From positions 4,200,467-4,264,466 of the forward strand of contig CM035305.1 of assembly GCA_002900995.3 (NCBI GenBank): a stretch of DNA of 64,000 nucleotides, read 5' to 3'. This DNA is from Ganoderma boninense (Eukaryota; Basidiomycota; Agaricomycetes; Polyporales; Polyporaceae). A program made the position numbers and the translations under genes. Below, piece after piece: positions 49,326-59,748 of the stretch (its first letter is position 1; each line of letters starts with the position of its first letter). The notes under the pieces were generated by a model, which was not told where the DNA came from, did not search any database, and saw nothing but the letters and a program-made list of their open reading frames with translations.

Positions 49326-52300
49326 ATGTCCCTTGCCAGAACAGATTCTGGCCGTCCTTCGACGTCTCGTTCAGCGACAGCGCTCTCCCGTCCACGAACA
49401 GCCCTTTCGCGACCTAACACGGGCCGCCCCCAGACTGCCGCCTCATCTAGACATGATGCAAGTCATGTAGTCGCAGTCATCGAAGGACGGGGGGTGGGCC
49501 GTGAAGTGGGTATTGCTGCTCTGGACAAAGACACAGGCAGGGTCACTCTGGTCCAGGTGTGTCATAGATGCCGCATATATGCGCCTGTTCCTAGCAGTCT
49601 ACTAACGTACCGCTGAAGCAAGCTCGCTGATTGTCCGACCTACGTTAAGACTCTACACCAGATGCATCTCCACTACCCCTCAATCGTTCTTGTTCCCGAT
49701 ACTTTCATGTCCCTATCCGGATGTTTCTCTGACTTCCGGCGCGAAGACTCCGCAGACGACGACGCTTCTTGTCCAATGCATCATGGACGAGTTCGACGGT
49801 GTCCCCATCGAGCCCGTCATGCGCAAATATTGGAGCGACAATGCAGGTGAGTGTATAGTAACCTTCTGTAGCATACCTGCTACTGAAGGATGCCTTAGGG
49901 CTGGACTTTGTGAATCAGCTCATGGTGGACAATGACGAGCGCGCCGCCACTCTCGTCGCCGTGTCCAATAAGTGCATATATGCGCCTCAGTCGTGGTATA
50001 TCTTTCGAGCTGAACATTGTCGCAGATACTATGCACTCTCTGCTGCTAGCGCGCTCTTCAAGCATGCCGAACTCAGGCTCAACGTGCGGTTCGCTGCGTC
50101 TTCGCTACTCATCCGGTACACGCAGGTGGAAGGTACCATGATGATCGACTCTGACACCGCTCGCAATCTCGAGCTCGTAGGCAACCTGTCAGTTCGGAAG
50201 AGCGCGCATTCGCTCTTCGGGTACGTGTGTCTCTTTCGTCAATCAACTTTAGTAATAACTGGAGATTTATACGCACAGCCTATTGAACCATACTTACACG
50301 GCCATGGGCTCAAGGCTCTTGAGAGTCAATATTTTGGCTCCTATCACTGGTTAGTCCTAAACCCTTGAAACGGCGTTGATTAGACCCAAGGGCTCATGCA
50401 TGCTTCAAGTAAAATCTGCCCTGGAAGCACGCCTAGATGTGGTTGAGGGTACGCTCATATGCTGCTCCTGTACAAAATCCCAATCCAAGTTTAAACCTAT
50501 CCTGGCCAGAGTTCATACAAAATGAAGACCGTTTCTCGGATGTCAAGGACGCTTTCAAATCCCTTAATAAGCTTGATTTTGACAAGCTCATCTGTTCTGT
50601 GAACTTTCTCATGCTCACCACTTGCAGAGTGGTAAAGACTGACACACTGATGTCCAACGTAGCTCGCATCTTCCGAAGTTCGAGAAGTCAGCAGCTCGAA
50701 AGTAGCGTCGGCGAAAGTCTCGCAAATCCTTAACCTCAGGAACATTGTCCAAAGTCTACCTCGGCTCGCGAAGGCTCTTGAAGGAAGTCGGTCGCAACTG
50801 TTGCAGATCATCGCAGAGGTTCATCTGACCCAACCATGAAATATGGCGTTGCTAATTCAGAGCGCACTACGCTCTCTCAGATGATATCAGATGCTCGTCT
50901 TGCGAAGATTGAGGAAGCAGTATGCAACCGTTTGAACGAGGAAACAACACTCGCGAAGGTGAGCATCGTCAAGTGCCCTCGTCGCAAGACCTTCACAGCA
51001 TCTATCTCAAGGGAGGGTTACACGGTGTGAATGCCAGAGTCTATGCAGTCAAGGTGAGGTATCTGTTACCTATTGAGGGCTTGATTTAGCTGACACATGC
51101 CAGGCGAACTTTCAATCGGTTACTGGACGTCGCTCGTGAAACCTACAAGGAGAATGTAGGAGACATTTATGCTCTGCGCAATCGCCTCGTCGAGGAACAC
51201 AATCTCCCTTTCACGCTGGTATACCGCGACTCCGATGCAGGATTTATATTTTCTATCAAGAAGGCTGACCTCGACGAAGCTGGCGGAGAGCTTCCTCGAG
51301 GTTTCATCGACGCAACGGCACAGAAGGGACGATGGGTGTTCTCGAGTATTGAGCTGGTGAGTAATGCTACCTCCATCTTCGGACTACACGAAAAAAAACC
51401 TGAACATCAACAGAAGAAGAGAAACGCTCGTATGAAGGACGCGCTGGATGAGTCTTTGATCCTTAGTGACAAGGGAGTGCTTCAAGGTGTCAGCAGCGTC
51501 TCCTGTTAATCTGACGCGCTCTTCCGTAGAATTATTCAAGACCTCACCGACGATATCATCGTTGATATAGGTGCTCTGTACAAAGCATCTGAAGCAGTAG
51601 CGCTCCTGGATCTTCTGTGGTCATTCGCACATGCCTCAATTTGTGAGCAGTTACGACTGTCGCGTTTTCACGTCATGCTCACCGTTTGTAGTACGAAACT
51701 ACGGTTCGTGTCCATAGGCCCATCAGACGAAATGCCTTACCAAAGTTTCATGCATTCGTATCGTTCTGCAGTCCGCCCAGAGTTCACTGGGACCCTTGCA
51801 ATTAAGGGGGGCCGCCATCCGGTTTTGGAATGTGTACAGTCTGCCGGTGCTACAATTCCCAACGACGTTTATTGTTGCGAGGCATCCTCGTTCCAGATTG
51901 TTCAAGGCCCGAAGTGCGTGTCCCGTCTTGATTGTTCAATGACAGAGTTACTAGCTCTGATGTGCTTCAGCATGTCGGGGAAAAGCACGTATCTACGCCA
52001 GATTGCTCTATTGACCGTGATGGCAATGTGTGGTTGCTTCATCCCGGCGGAGTACGGGTCATTCAGGTATGTTCTCGTGTCTTATCTTTGTCAGTCCGCC
52101 ATTGTAAACTGTCCTGTGACCTGCAGGATCCATGATCACCTCCTTACCCGCCTTTCAAATGACGACGATCTCGAGAAGAACCTTAGCACGTTCTCTAATG
52201 AAATGGCCTCAATTGCCATGATTCTGGGTACGTCTGCACTATGTGGCCGCACACGCTTGCCTAACCCGACCCAGGTCTTGCAACGAAGAACTCCCTTGTA

Positions 52301-53224
52301 TTCATCGATGAAGTGGGACGAGGTACCTCTGTTCGGGAGGGAGTAGCTATTTCGCATGCAATCGCAGAAGAGCTCATTCGACTGAAAGTATGTGTTTTAG
52401 TCCTATACATCGCCTCTGTCTGACAAATTCTTTGAGTCCTTTGTGTTCTTTGCAACGTAAAGCATTGCTGTCATTCTGCATTATTATCTATTGACCTCAT
52501 AGTCATTGGTAGTCACTTTAATGAGCTCAATACTACCCTCTCGCGACAACCGTCTCTCGTCAAGTAAGCTTGATCTAGTGATCAATATTAACATCTGGAA
52601 CGTGATACTCACGTTTTCGCGACAGTTTACATTTATCCGTCCAGGTATGCATTTGCGATTGTCCTCCAGCCTATTAGTCCATTGAGACGAGGAATCGATG
52701 ACAGAAATCACGACCAACCGCGTCAAAATTCGGGATCACTTTTCACTACAAGTAACTCGCTACATGTTCCGTCACATCGAGTTTGCCTACTTACCAGTCT
52801 TTAGGATCATGGATGGGGCGCCGGAAAGTCGAGACAGTTATGGTCCGATCGCACTGACTGAGAGGCATTATCTTGTACTGAGTGGCAGTCGCCTAGGTTT
52901 AGATCTGGCTCGTTTGGCAGACCTCCCAGAGGACGTTCTATCCGAGGCCCGGCGCGTCGCCGAGTATCTCACAAACCAAGAAGAAAGGGACCGGCAGCAG
53001 AGCAGGACGAGCAAGATCGCGCTCCGCCGTAAAGCGCTCCTGCGGGTAATGCCAATCAGACCTATCTAGCATGTTCTACTAACTGTGCGATATGTACCTG
53101 ACCGTAGCTGAAGACACAGCTCGGACAAGCCCTTGACCATTCCTCCTTACCTGATGAAGAACTTGCCACCTATCTCGCTCGCATGCAGAAGGACATTATG
53201 GCTGTCCTTCAGGAAACAATGTGA
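49326..53224 (+). CDS. MSH4: Meiosis-specific MutS homologue MSH4
   Basis: Partner of Msh5; clamps crossover intermediates in meiosis rather than repairing mismatches. The N-terminus is Ser/Arg/Thr-rich (SRPRTALSRPNTGRP) and lacks a mismatch-recognition domain. Then come VAVIEGRGVGREVG, LFKHAELRLNVRF, GTMMIDSDTARNLELVGN and AHSLFGLLNHTYTAMGSRLLR, which are Msh4 blocks. The ATPase has FTGTLAIKGGRHPVLE, GPN-MSGKSTYLRQIALL (Walker A, split by an intron at 51914-51970), LSTFSNEMASIA and LVFIDEVGRGTS (Walker B). The C-terminus is LSEARRVAEYLTNQEE and LARMQKDIMAVLQETM. About fifteen introns. Several junctions show one-base breaks (for example near 51105), so exon limits are approximate and decay cannot be ruled out. 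Confidence 0.87.
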
Positions 53225-53958
53225 TAGTAAGGAATGCTACCGCGCGTACATACGAAGCGATCTTCACATACCACATAATATTCTCGCACACACATCCGAC
53301 TTGCAATTACTTAGCGAACGATGCATGAAACGTACAAAAGGCTCCTCTCCGGATTTAATCTGAATCCTCCGCCGCTTCTTCCATCAGCATTCTCCCGCAT
53401 CTGCATATCCACAGGAGCGCAACACTGCATACGAAAACGTGAAAAGGCGCTCCCCTCACTCGGATATGTTTGGCGACCAGCTGAATCACTCGAGCGCTGG
53501 TATCGTCCCACTAAGTGAAGCACGTCAACAAGAGCCACTCGCAGGAGGGCAGCACTGGAGAAGTTGACGTCCTGGACGCATGGCGGCCGAGTAGGATCAC
53601 TGTATATGAAAGGGCGAAGGCTAGATTTGCAGGATTTTGGAAGGAAGAGTACCAATAGCTCAAGGTCGCCCGCAAATCAATCGCCAAAGAAGAAAGCGTT
53701 GTAATGCATGATGAGCGCGGTCAGACGACTTTGGGGGAATGGGGTGACGGCTTTTACTTCCTATGTGACGACGCAATTATATACATTATACATGTGGCAT
53801 CAGAGTATGCGGAAGCAAAACCTCAATGTGAATTGGTGACTACTGGTGGCAGCAGATAACCACCGCCAGACCAAAGATGCCCAGCTCTCACTGCCAAAGT
53901 CGTGTCAGTCGAATGACCTACAACGAACACACAACCTGAACTTACCTAACGAAATGCC
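53225..53958. other. Convergent gap, MSH4 to FAD oxidoreductase
   Basis: 730 bp. A plus-strand stretch (about 53321-53640) has patches that look coding (a frame from ATG 53321, then ERNTAYENVKRR and ITVYERA-type text), but they sit in different frames and cannot be joined into a protein I recognise. It could be a decayed fragment or the MSH4 3' UTR. Confidence 0.35.
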
Positions 53959-55763
53959 CTACACAAAACGAGCAAATAGATCCTCGATATTCGCCTCCTT
54001 CCACCTCTTCTCCGACACCCGCAGGACATCGGGGAACCACTCTCTAACCTCCTCATCTCGGTCCAGCACCATGGACGACAGTGCCTTCCCGCTCATCCAC
54101 GCGTGCACCATACCCTCTCCGGAGTACCCCGCCGCAATCCACTCCCCAGGCGCGGCAGTGTGGACGCTCTTCCCTTCGCGCACAACCTCAGGTTTCGGCT
54201 GCGCCCGCCCAGAGACCTTCTCCGGCAGCCTCCCGACCCAGGGCTGCATATCCGCCGAGATGCCCAAGATCCCGCTCCACTGCGCCTTCGTCCTGCCCAG
54301 CCCCCACAGCCCTCCTCCTCCATTCTCCTCGTCGTCGTCGTCCCGGGGCGCAGCGTCCCTGCCCCAGCTGCGCATGCCAAAGTACTGCGGGAGCGCGCCG
54401 GCGAGGTAGCTCTGGCCGACATGGTTGAGCGCGCTGTCGTCCGCGATGCCGATCTCGGGGAGGCCGTGCTGTGCGTCGTCGCACGCGGTCGCCCAGCCGC
54501 CCCCGAACATGAGCTCGTGCTCCGAGTCCGGCGCGGCGAGCTGCGTGAGGTAGTCGTACCCGCCGCCCGGCCGGTAGAACACGAACGAGCGGCCGCCCGC
54601 GCGCGTCGCGGCGTGCAGCGCGCTCCCCGGGCGCTGCGCGGACATGCCGCCGCGCGCGGGCGCAATCTTCGTGAGCAGCGCGGGCAGGAGGTGCGCGGCC
54701 CAGCCGTTGGTCGCGTGCACGACGTGCGTGGCGAGGAACGTGCCGCGCGGGGTGTGCACGGCGTAGCGTGCGGGTGAGGACGAGGACGCGGAGTCCTCGA
54801 CGGAGACAGACGTGCAGGGTGTGTGGGCGAAGATGTGGAAGCTGGGGTTGCGCGAGGGCGGGTCAGTCAATCGGTGGGATCATGGAGAGCGGTGTGCTGA
54901 GCTGCACTTACTTGCCGGCATGACGGTCTGAGCAGGATGTTGAGGAGAGAGGTTACGAAGCGGTATGGGTGCATCGCGCCGCCGGAATTTGAGATGCAGC
55001 CGACGACATCGTCGGAAAGGTGGTATTTCTGAGGATGAAGAACCGTTAAAAACTATGCGCAGACCTTGATACATCCAGGAAGCTCACTTCTATTGCTTCC
55101 TTTCGGTCGTGGACGACGAAGGTGCTTGATTCCAGAGGCATCTCCGCGCGCCATCTCTCGAGGTTTTGTTTCGCCTCTGCGAATGCGGTGCAACAGGTAT
55201 ACACATCCAGGTGTTCCGTCTCGCGGACCTGAGACTGCTTTTGTATGTTCTCTGTTGAAGAGATGCGCTGCATCTCCGTTACATGAGACATGCGGAAGGA
55301 AATGAGCAACTTGGCTGCTTGCTCCCCATGTTTCTCCTTCAGCTCGGCGTAGTCGTGATAAAGCGGTGGGTTAATGTGTCCGCCGTTTCTAGATATGATA
55401 ACATTTTTCGGCGACTCGAGCGACGAAGAGGGAAGGTCTGGCTCACCTCCCAGTTGCACCGGAGCAGACGTCGCGAGCCTCCAGGATAGCAATTTTGAGG
55501 CCCGGCTCGCGTGCTAAAGCATTATAGGCGAATGACGTGCCTGTGATGCCAGAGCCAATGATAACGACGTCGACATGTTGAGGGAATGGACCGGTTTCAT
55601 GGGAGGGTATCTGAGCGCGGGGGACTGTCCAAAGCGGCAAGGTGGGGTTATCGACCGGCACACCGGGGCTGGTTTCTATTCGCTTCTTGAGAACTTCGTA
55701 TGTCTTGCCGAGCTGGATGGTGGCATAGAGGAAGAGCTTGGCTTTGGAGACGAGGCTGCCCAT
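53959..55763 (-). CDS. FAD-dependent oxidoreductase (DAO family)
   Basis: Member of the D-amino-acid-oxidase-like/glycine-oxidase-type FAD family; the substrate is unknown. MGSLVSKAKLFLYATIQ leads to the dinucleotide fold VDVVIIGSGITGTSFAYNAL (GxGxxG), then EARDVCSGATGRNGGHINPP, a DAO-type FAD block. VVGCISNSGGAMHPYRFV, FLATHVVHATNGWAAHLLP, SFVFYRPGGGYDYLTQL and FGGGWA follow. WSGILGISADMQPWVGRLPE and WIAAGYSGEGMVHAWMSGKALSSMVL form the C-terminal FAD-binding part. Three introns; no frame breaks. An upstream in-frame ATG (55874) would add 37 residues; 55763 is preferred. The 3' exon is very GC-rich. Its upstream side faces the tandem paralogue array. Confidence 0.9.
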
Positions 55764-56302
55764 TGTGGGCTGGAGGTGGCCGGTGAGCACACAGAGTGGT
55801 GCTGCCCGCTCCCCGACGGCCCTCGGTGTCCGTATCTTTCGATTCCGAGTCCATTTTCCGACCTGTGATAACAAAGCCCACCGACGGCTCTCCCGATACC
55901 TTAACTGTCTCTAGCGCCGATCTGTGTGTCTCATCGGAGTTCCGAGCGGTCTTCCAACTCGCGTCCTCCATCTCACATGATCGTGTCTCGACTCCCGCGT
56001 CCCCTTCCGCTTCCGTCTTCCCGTCGCTACCAGCCTCCCACAACTCTTCAAAGCCATCCTCTAATACACACCGCGTCCATCGCGTATAGCCCATTCCATT
56101 GCATGGCCAATGTTGTGTAGCGTTCGAGGAAAGAAAGATGCCCCAAACTCCGCGGCCGGCGTCTAGTCGCCCGTGCTGTTCCCGACTCAGAAATTATCCC
56201 AACTATTACATTTGCCACCTGAGTACTACCCAACCACCTCACTCACTACCCAGAAACCAAAGCTTTTCTCTCGGGTTTCTTATTGAGTTTGAAGCGGCTG
56301 GC
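55764..56302. promoter_or_regulatory. Divergent region, FAD oxidoreductase to paralogue 1
   Basis: 540 bp between divergent starts. It contains the GCGTCTAG motif (56159-56166) shared with the other two paralogues and a CCCAACCAC string near 56228. Otherwise no gene is seen. Confidence 0.5.
56159..56166 (+). promoter_or_regulatory. Shared upstream motif GCGTCTAG, paralogue 1
   Basis: Lies about 137 bp upstream of the start codon. The same eight bases occur upstream of paralogues 2 and 3, each followed by a CCCAACCAC string; likely duplicated promoter sequence. Confidence 0.45.
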
Positions 56303-56986
56303 ATGAGCTCTGACGATGTCTGTCCTGTTGTTTCCCGACCTTTCGGAGAGTCCGAGTCGACACCCGAGTCCATGACCTCTCAACCCACAGAGCTTGAGGG
56401 CGAGCTACAGAAAGACCCTAGTGAGGGTGCTCATAGCAAGGTGCGCATTCTATCCAACCCCACAGAATCAAGTTAATGTTTGGAGTCTATTAGGAATATC
56501 GCCTCACGGACCTGTTTCCCAACACGTACTTACCTCCATTTCTCAACCCAATGTATGCCGACGTCAAGTCTCCCCGCGAGCTTCCTCTTTGCTGGCTCGG
56601 CATCCCCTTTTGCCGCCAAGCTATGATGCAATACGCGAAGAACGTCGGACTCGATAAGCCTTACCTGTACGGGCCGTGGAAAGGCGAACTGAACCCGGGT
56701 GCAACGTGGCTCAACGTCTGTGACGAATTCCGCGAAACAACAGGAGTCGAACTGGGGCTGAAGGAGGTCGTAGGCTGTCGAAACCTTATCCTCAAGTTCT
56801 TCTCAAACTGGGAAGCAGAGTCCGTCACTCAGGAAAAGCTGGACCCGTGCATGTGGCTGATTCAGCAGATGGGATACGATGATGATGCTCGGCCCTTGTG
56901 GTACCTCGACAGGGATAACTTCGTGAGTGCTCCAAGGTTCTCATTCATTTCGTTCCATCCTGACACTAATCTATGTCCAGCTTTAG
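56303..56986 (+). CDS. Tandem paralogue 1, unrecognised small protein (190 aa)
   Basis: No family recognised. Three exons: 56303-56440 (46 codons, MSSDDVCPVVSRPF..., Ser/Glu/Pro-rich and variable), 56494-56922 (143 codons, conserved among the three copies) and 56981-56986 (Leu codon plus TAG). The conserved exon runs EYRLTDLFPNTYLPPFLNP, YADVKSPRELPLCWLGIPF, AMMQYAKNVGLDK, WKGELNPGATW, VCDEFRETTG, LKEVVGC, LILKFFSNWEAESVT, LDPCMWLIQQMGY and RPLWYLDRDNF. It has four conserved Cys-containing blocks, many aromatic residues, no signal peptide and no membrane span, suggesting a compact soluble cytoplasmic or nuclear domain. No frame breaks. Function unknown. Confidence 0.85.
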
Positions 56987-57574
56987 TGGTGCTGTTTGGG
57001 CAAAACCTTGTCACCATCTGTCCGGCAGTGGTTGATGTCGAAATAATGATCCCATTCAAGTTGTGCCCCCACTAGGGACTCGGAGTCGTAGTCACAAAGC
57101 GCGACTGCCCTCAACTCCCCCAATAAACTAGTTGTCATACTCTCTGCCCTGTGTTCCGGAAATCCCGCCCTGTTCAAATACTGAGGCTTCGGTGAATAAT
57201 TGTCACGGTCTCAGCGCTCAGCTCTCAACGCCATTGTGTCTGTGTTTGCAGTTGTCCTCCGAGTCTTTTGAGACTCCGTTCCGAGCCCATCGCAACTAGT
57301 AATACTGAAACATGCTCAATAACCTACTCTTACATCCACCGAAATAGATTCTGGTCTCTGTCTCATAAAAATACTCTGGTTTTATGTGGTTAACAATAAC
57401 CGTAGCATTTGAATTCCGAAGACTCCCGAGTTGCTCCCGAATTGTCAACCATGAGCCAGCGTCTAGTTACTAGATATATTCATTGCCCCCAACCACTTCG
57501 CTCGCCACCGCTGCAAGCAAGCACAGCGCCGAACCATCTTCATCGAGTCTCTTATTCCGTGTAGTATTCGGACA
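56987..57574. other. Spacer between paralogues 1 and 2
   Basis: 588 bp without coding signal. Early bases (GTCACAAAGCGCGACTGCC near 57091) resemble those just after paralogue 2, and the promoter-side motif is near 57459, so the duplicated unit extends beyond the coding part. Confidence 0.5.
57459..57466 (+). promoter_or_regulatory. Shared upstream motif GCGTCTAG, paralogue 2
   Basis: About 109 bp upstream of the start codon and followed by CCCAACCAC near 57488, as in the other copies. Confidence 0.45.
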
Positions 57575-58265
57575 ATGAGCTCTGTCGATGTCCGCACAGT
57601 TGCTTGCCAATCTGTCGGATCAACTGCTTCCATAGGCTCCCAACCTGAACTTAAGCCAGAAGAAAGCGCTACAGCCAGTGTTTCTGTAGATGCTGATGCT
57701 AACGGGGTACGTATGTCCCCCCATCTGCAAGTGCAACCACGTATAAATCACTTTACGCCCGGATCTTATTACATAGGAATACCTCCTAACGGACCTGTTT
57801 CCGAACACACACCTACCTGCATTTCTCAACCCAATGTATGCCGACGTCAAATCCCCCCGTGAACTCCCTCTTTGCTGGCTCGGTATACCGTTTTCGATCG
57901 ACGCGATGGTGCAGTACGCGGAGAAAGTTGGGCTGGATAAGCGCAACCGCCACGGGCCGTCGAAAGGCGAGCTGGACGCGGGTGCAACATGGTGCAACGT
58001 CTGCGACGAGTTCCGCGAAACAACGGGGATTAAATTGGACCTGAAGGAGGTGGTAGGCTGTCACAATCTTATCCTCTCCTTCTTTTCGAGCTGGGAAGCG
58101 GGGTCCATTACGAAGGAGAAGTTGGACCCATGCATATGGCTCATTGAGCAGATGGGGTACGAGGATGGTGCTCGGCCTGTGTGGTACCTCGACAGGGACA
58201 ATTTTGTGAGTGCTCATTCTATTTGTTTTTGTCCCGTCCTGACGCTTAACCATGTACAGCCCTAG
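57575..58265 (+). CDS. Tandem paralogue 2, unrecognised small protein (188 aa)
   Basis: Same plan as its neighbours: exon 1 57575-57706 (44 codons, MSSVDVRTVACQSV..., acidic and Ser-rich), exon 2 57777-58205 (143 codons) and a terminal exon 58260-58265 (Pro codon plus TAG). The conserved exon is closest to paralogue 1: YADVKSPRELPLCWLGIPF, VCDEFRETTG, LKEVVGC, LILSFFSSWEAGSIT, LDPCIWLIEQMGY and RPVWYLDRDNF are the same or nearly so. Differences cluster at SIDAMVQYAEKVGLDKRNRHGP. No membrane span or signal peptide. Intact frame; function unknown. Confidence 0.85.
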
Positions 58266-58629
58266 TGGTGTCGACTAGGAAAAACCTTGTCATCATCTGT
58301 CGGGTAGTGGGTGATGTCACAAAACGCGACAACCCTGCCCCATACCTATTCTGAGAATCTCGCTCTGTCTTCTGAGGCCTTATTGCATAACGCGCAACTC
58401 TGGAAAGAAATATTACTCCTTAATTTTGTATGGCTACTGCCAGCATTTGAGTTTCGAGGACTTCTGAAGTCCGCTGGCACTGTCAGGCGTCTAGCATCCA
58501 TCAAGCGGTCGGTATTTCAATTTGAATATCCTCCCAACCACCGTATACTACTTCACTTGCCACCTGGCAAGCGCTGTGGTTGACCATCACCATCGAGCGA
58601 GTACCTTATTCTGTAGAGTCGTTGCTGCG
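58266..58629. other. Spacer between paralogues 2 and 3
   Basis: 364 bp with no coding signal; includes the third GCGTCTAG motif and an AT-rich stretch (58395-58430). Confidence 0.5.
58487..58494 (+). promoter_or_regulatory. Shared upstream motif GCGTCTAG, paralogue 3
   Basis: About 136 bp upstream of the start codon, with CCCAACCAC near 58533. Confidence 0.45.
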
Positions 58630-59312
58630 ATGAGTTCTGTCGACGCCTGCACAGTCCCTTCCCGCCCTGCTGGGTCGACGTCCGCTTCAAGTTCCACCTC
58701 CCAGGCTGAACTTAAACCAGAAGACGACACAAGGGTAGAAATCGATCCTAGCGAGGTACTAGTGTTCTTCATCCACAACCACATTGAAAGAAATTGACCT
58801 CCGGACCTCATTAGGAATACGTCCTCACGGACCTTTTCCCGCACGAGCAGCTTCCTCCGTGGCTCAACCCGATGTTCACGGACGTCAAATCTCCCCGCCT
58901 GCTCACGCGTTGCTGGTTCGGCATACCCTTCTCCCGCCACGCCATGGTGGAATACGCGATCAGCGTCGGGCTGGACAGGCCTTACCCCCACGGGCCGCGG
59001 AAGGGCGAGGTGGACATGGGCAGGACGTGGGTCGCCGTCTGCGACGATTTCCGCCAGGGAACAGGGATGGCGATTGCGTTGAGGGACGTGCTGGACTGTG
59101 ACGGCCTCATCCTCGCGTTTTTCTCGAACTGGGAAGCCAAGTCTGTTACGACGGAGATGTTGAATCAATGCTTGGGGCTGATTCTAGAGATGGGATACGG
59201 AGACGATGTTCGGCCTTTGTGGTACCTGGACAGAGACAACTTTGTGCGTGCTCGTTCTAGAATTTGATTTTGTTTCGTCCTGACATTGACGTTGCATCGT
59301 GTCTAGTTTTAG
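58630..59312 (+). CDS. Tandem paralogue 3, unrecognised small protein (186 aa)
   Basis: Exon 1 58630-58755 (42 codons, MSSVDACTVPSRPAG..., Ser-rich then acidic), exon 2 58815-59243 (again exactly 143 codons) and a terminal exon 59307-59312 (Phe codon plus TAG). This is the most diverged copy: FTDVKSPRLLTRCWFGIPF, AMVEYAISVGLDRPYPHGP, KGEVDMGRTW, VCDDFRQGTG, LILAFFSNWEAKSVT, ILEMGYGDDVRPLWYLDRDNF. The LKEVVGC block became LRDVLDC and the LDPC block LNQC, so those Cys residues are kept. Intact frame; no known domain. Confidence 0.85.
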
Positions 59313-59748
59313 AGGTGTTATGCCAGGCGCAGCATCCTCGTTGTATGTGGGATGCCTTCTCGGGCGACGAGCGACTCGCAAGGTTGACGTCATGCTAATG
59401 AAACGCGACGACATTGGCTGAATGAAATGAAGCACTCTGCTCTGAGTCCGTCCTCGTTGCCCGAGACTTTTCCCGAATGTCTTTTATGCCACAAGTGTGA
59501 TGATAAAATTCTGCAAGTATTCTGTGGAGGGCGAAAAGAGACTGAAGGAACCTGTGGAGGCAATAAGCGCTGAGCGGAGTGTCGGGCGTCTGAAGTGGGG
59601 CAGATTGGGTTCGTGATCAGATTCGGAGATCTGGGTTCGGTCCGCGAATGCTTTTCACTTTCACTCGAGCGCGGACGGCTGAGGGCTGCAGGGCGAGTGA
59701 GGCTACGTACGACCGCCGTCTCTCCTCCGACAAGACTACCACTACACC
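59313..59748. other. Gap, paralogue 3 to BCP1
   Basis: 436 bp. The first bases carry an AAACGCGACGACATTGG string like those behind paralogues 1 and 2. No fourth copy is visible. Confidence 0.45.

Noticed and set aside
54103..54777. 224-codon plus-strand frame
   Set aside because: Antisense to the GC-rich 3' exon of the FAD oxidoreductase, which has the conserved FAD-binding blocks.
59600..59660. tRNA-like string with GGTTCGGTCC
   Set aside because: The B-box consensus is not met and no acceptor or anticodon stem can be paired.
59313..59748. Fourth copy of the tandem paralogue
   Set aside because: Only a short downstream string resembles the repeat unit; none of the conserved protein blocks is present.
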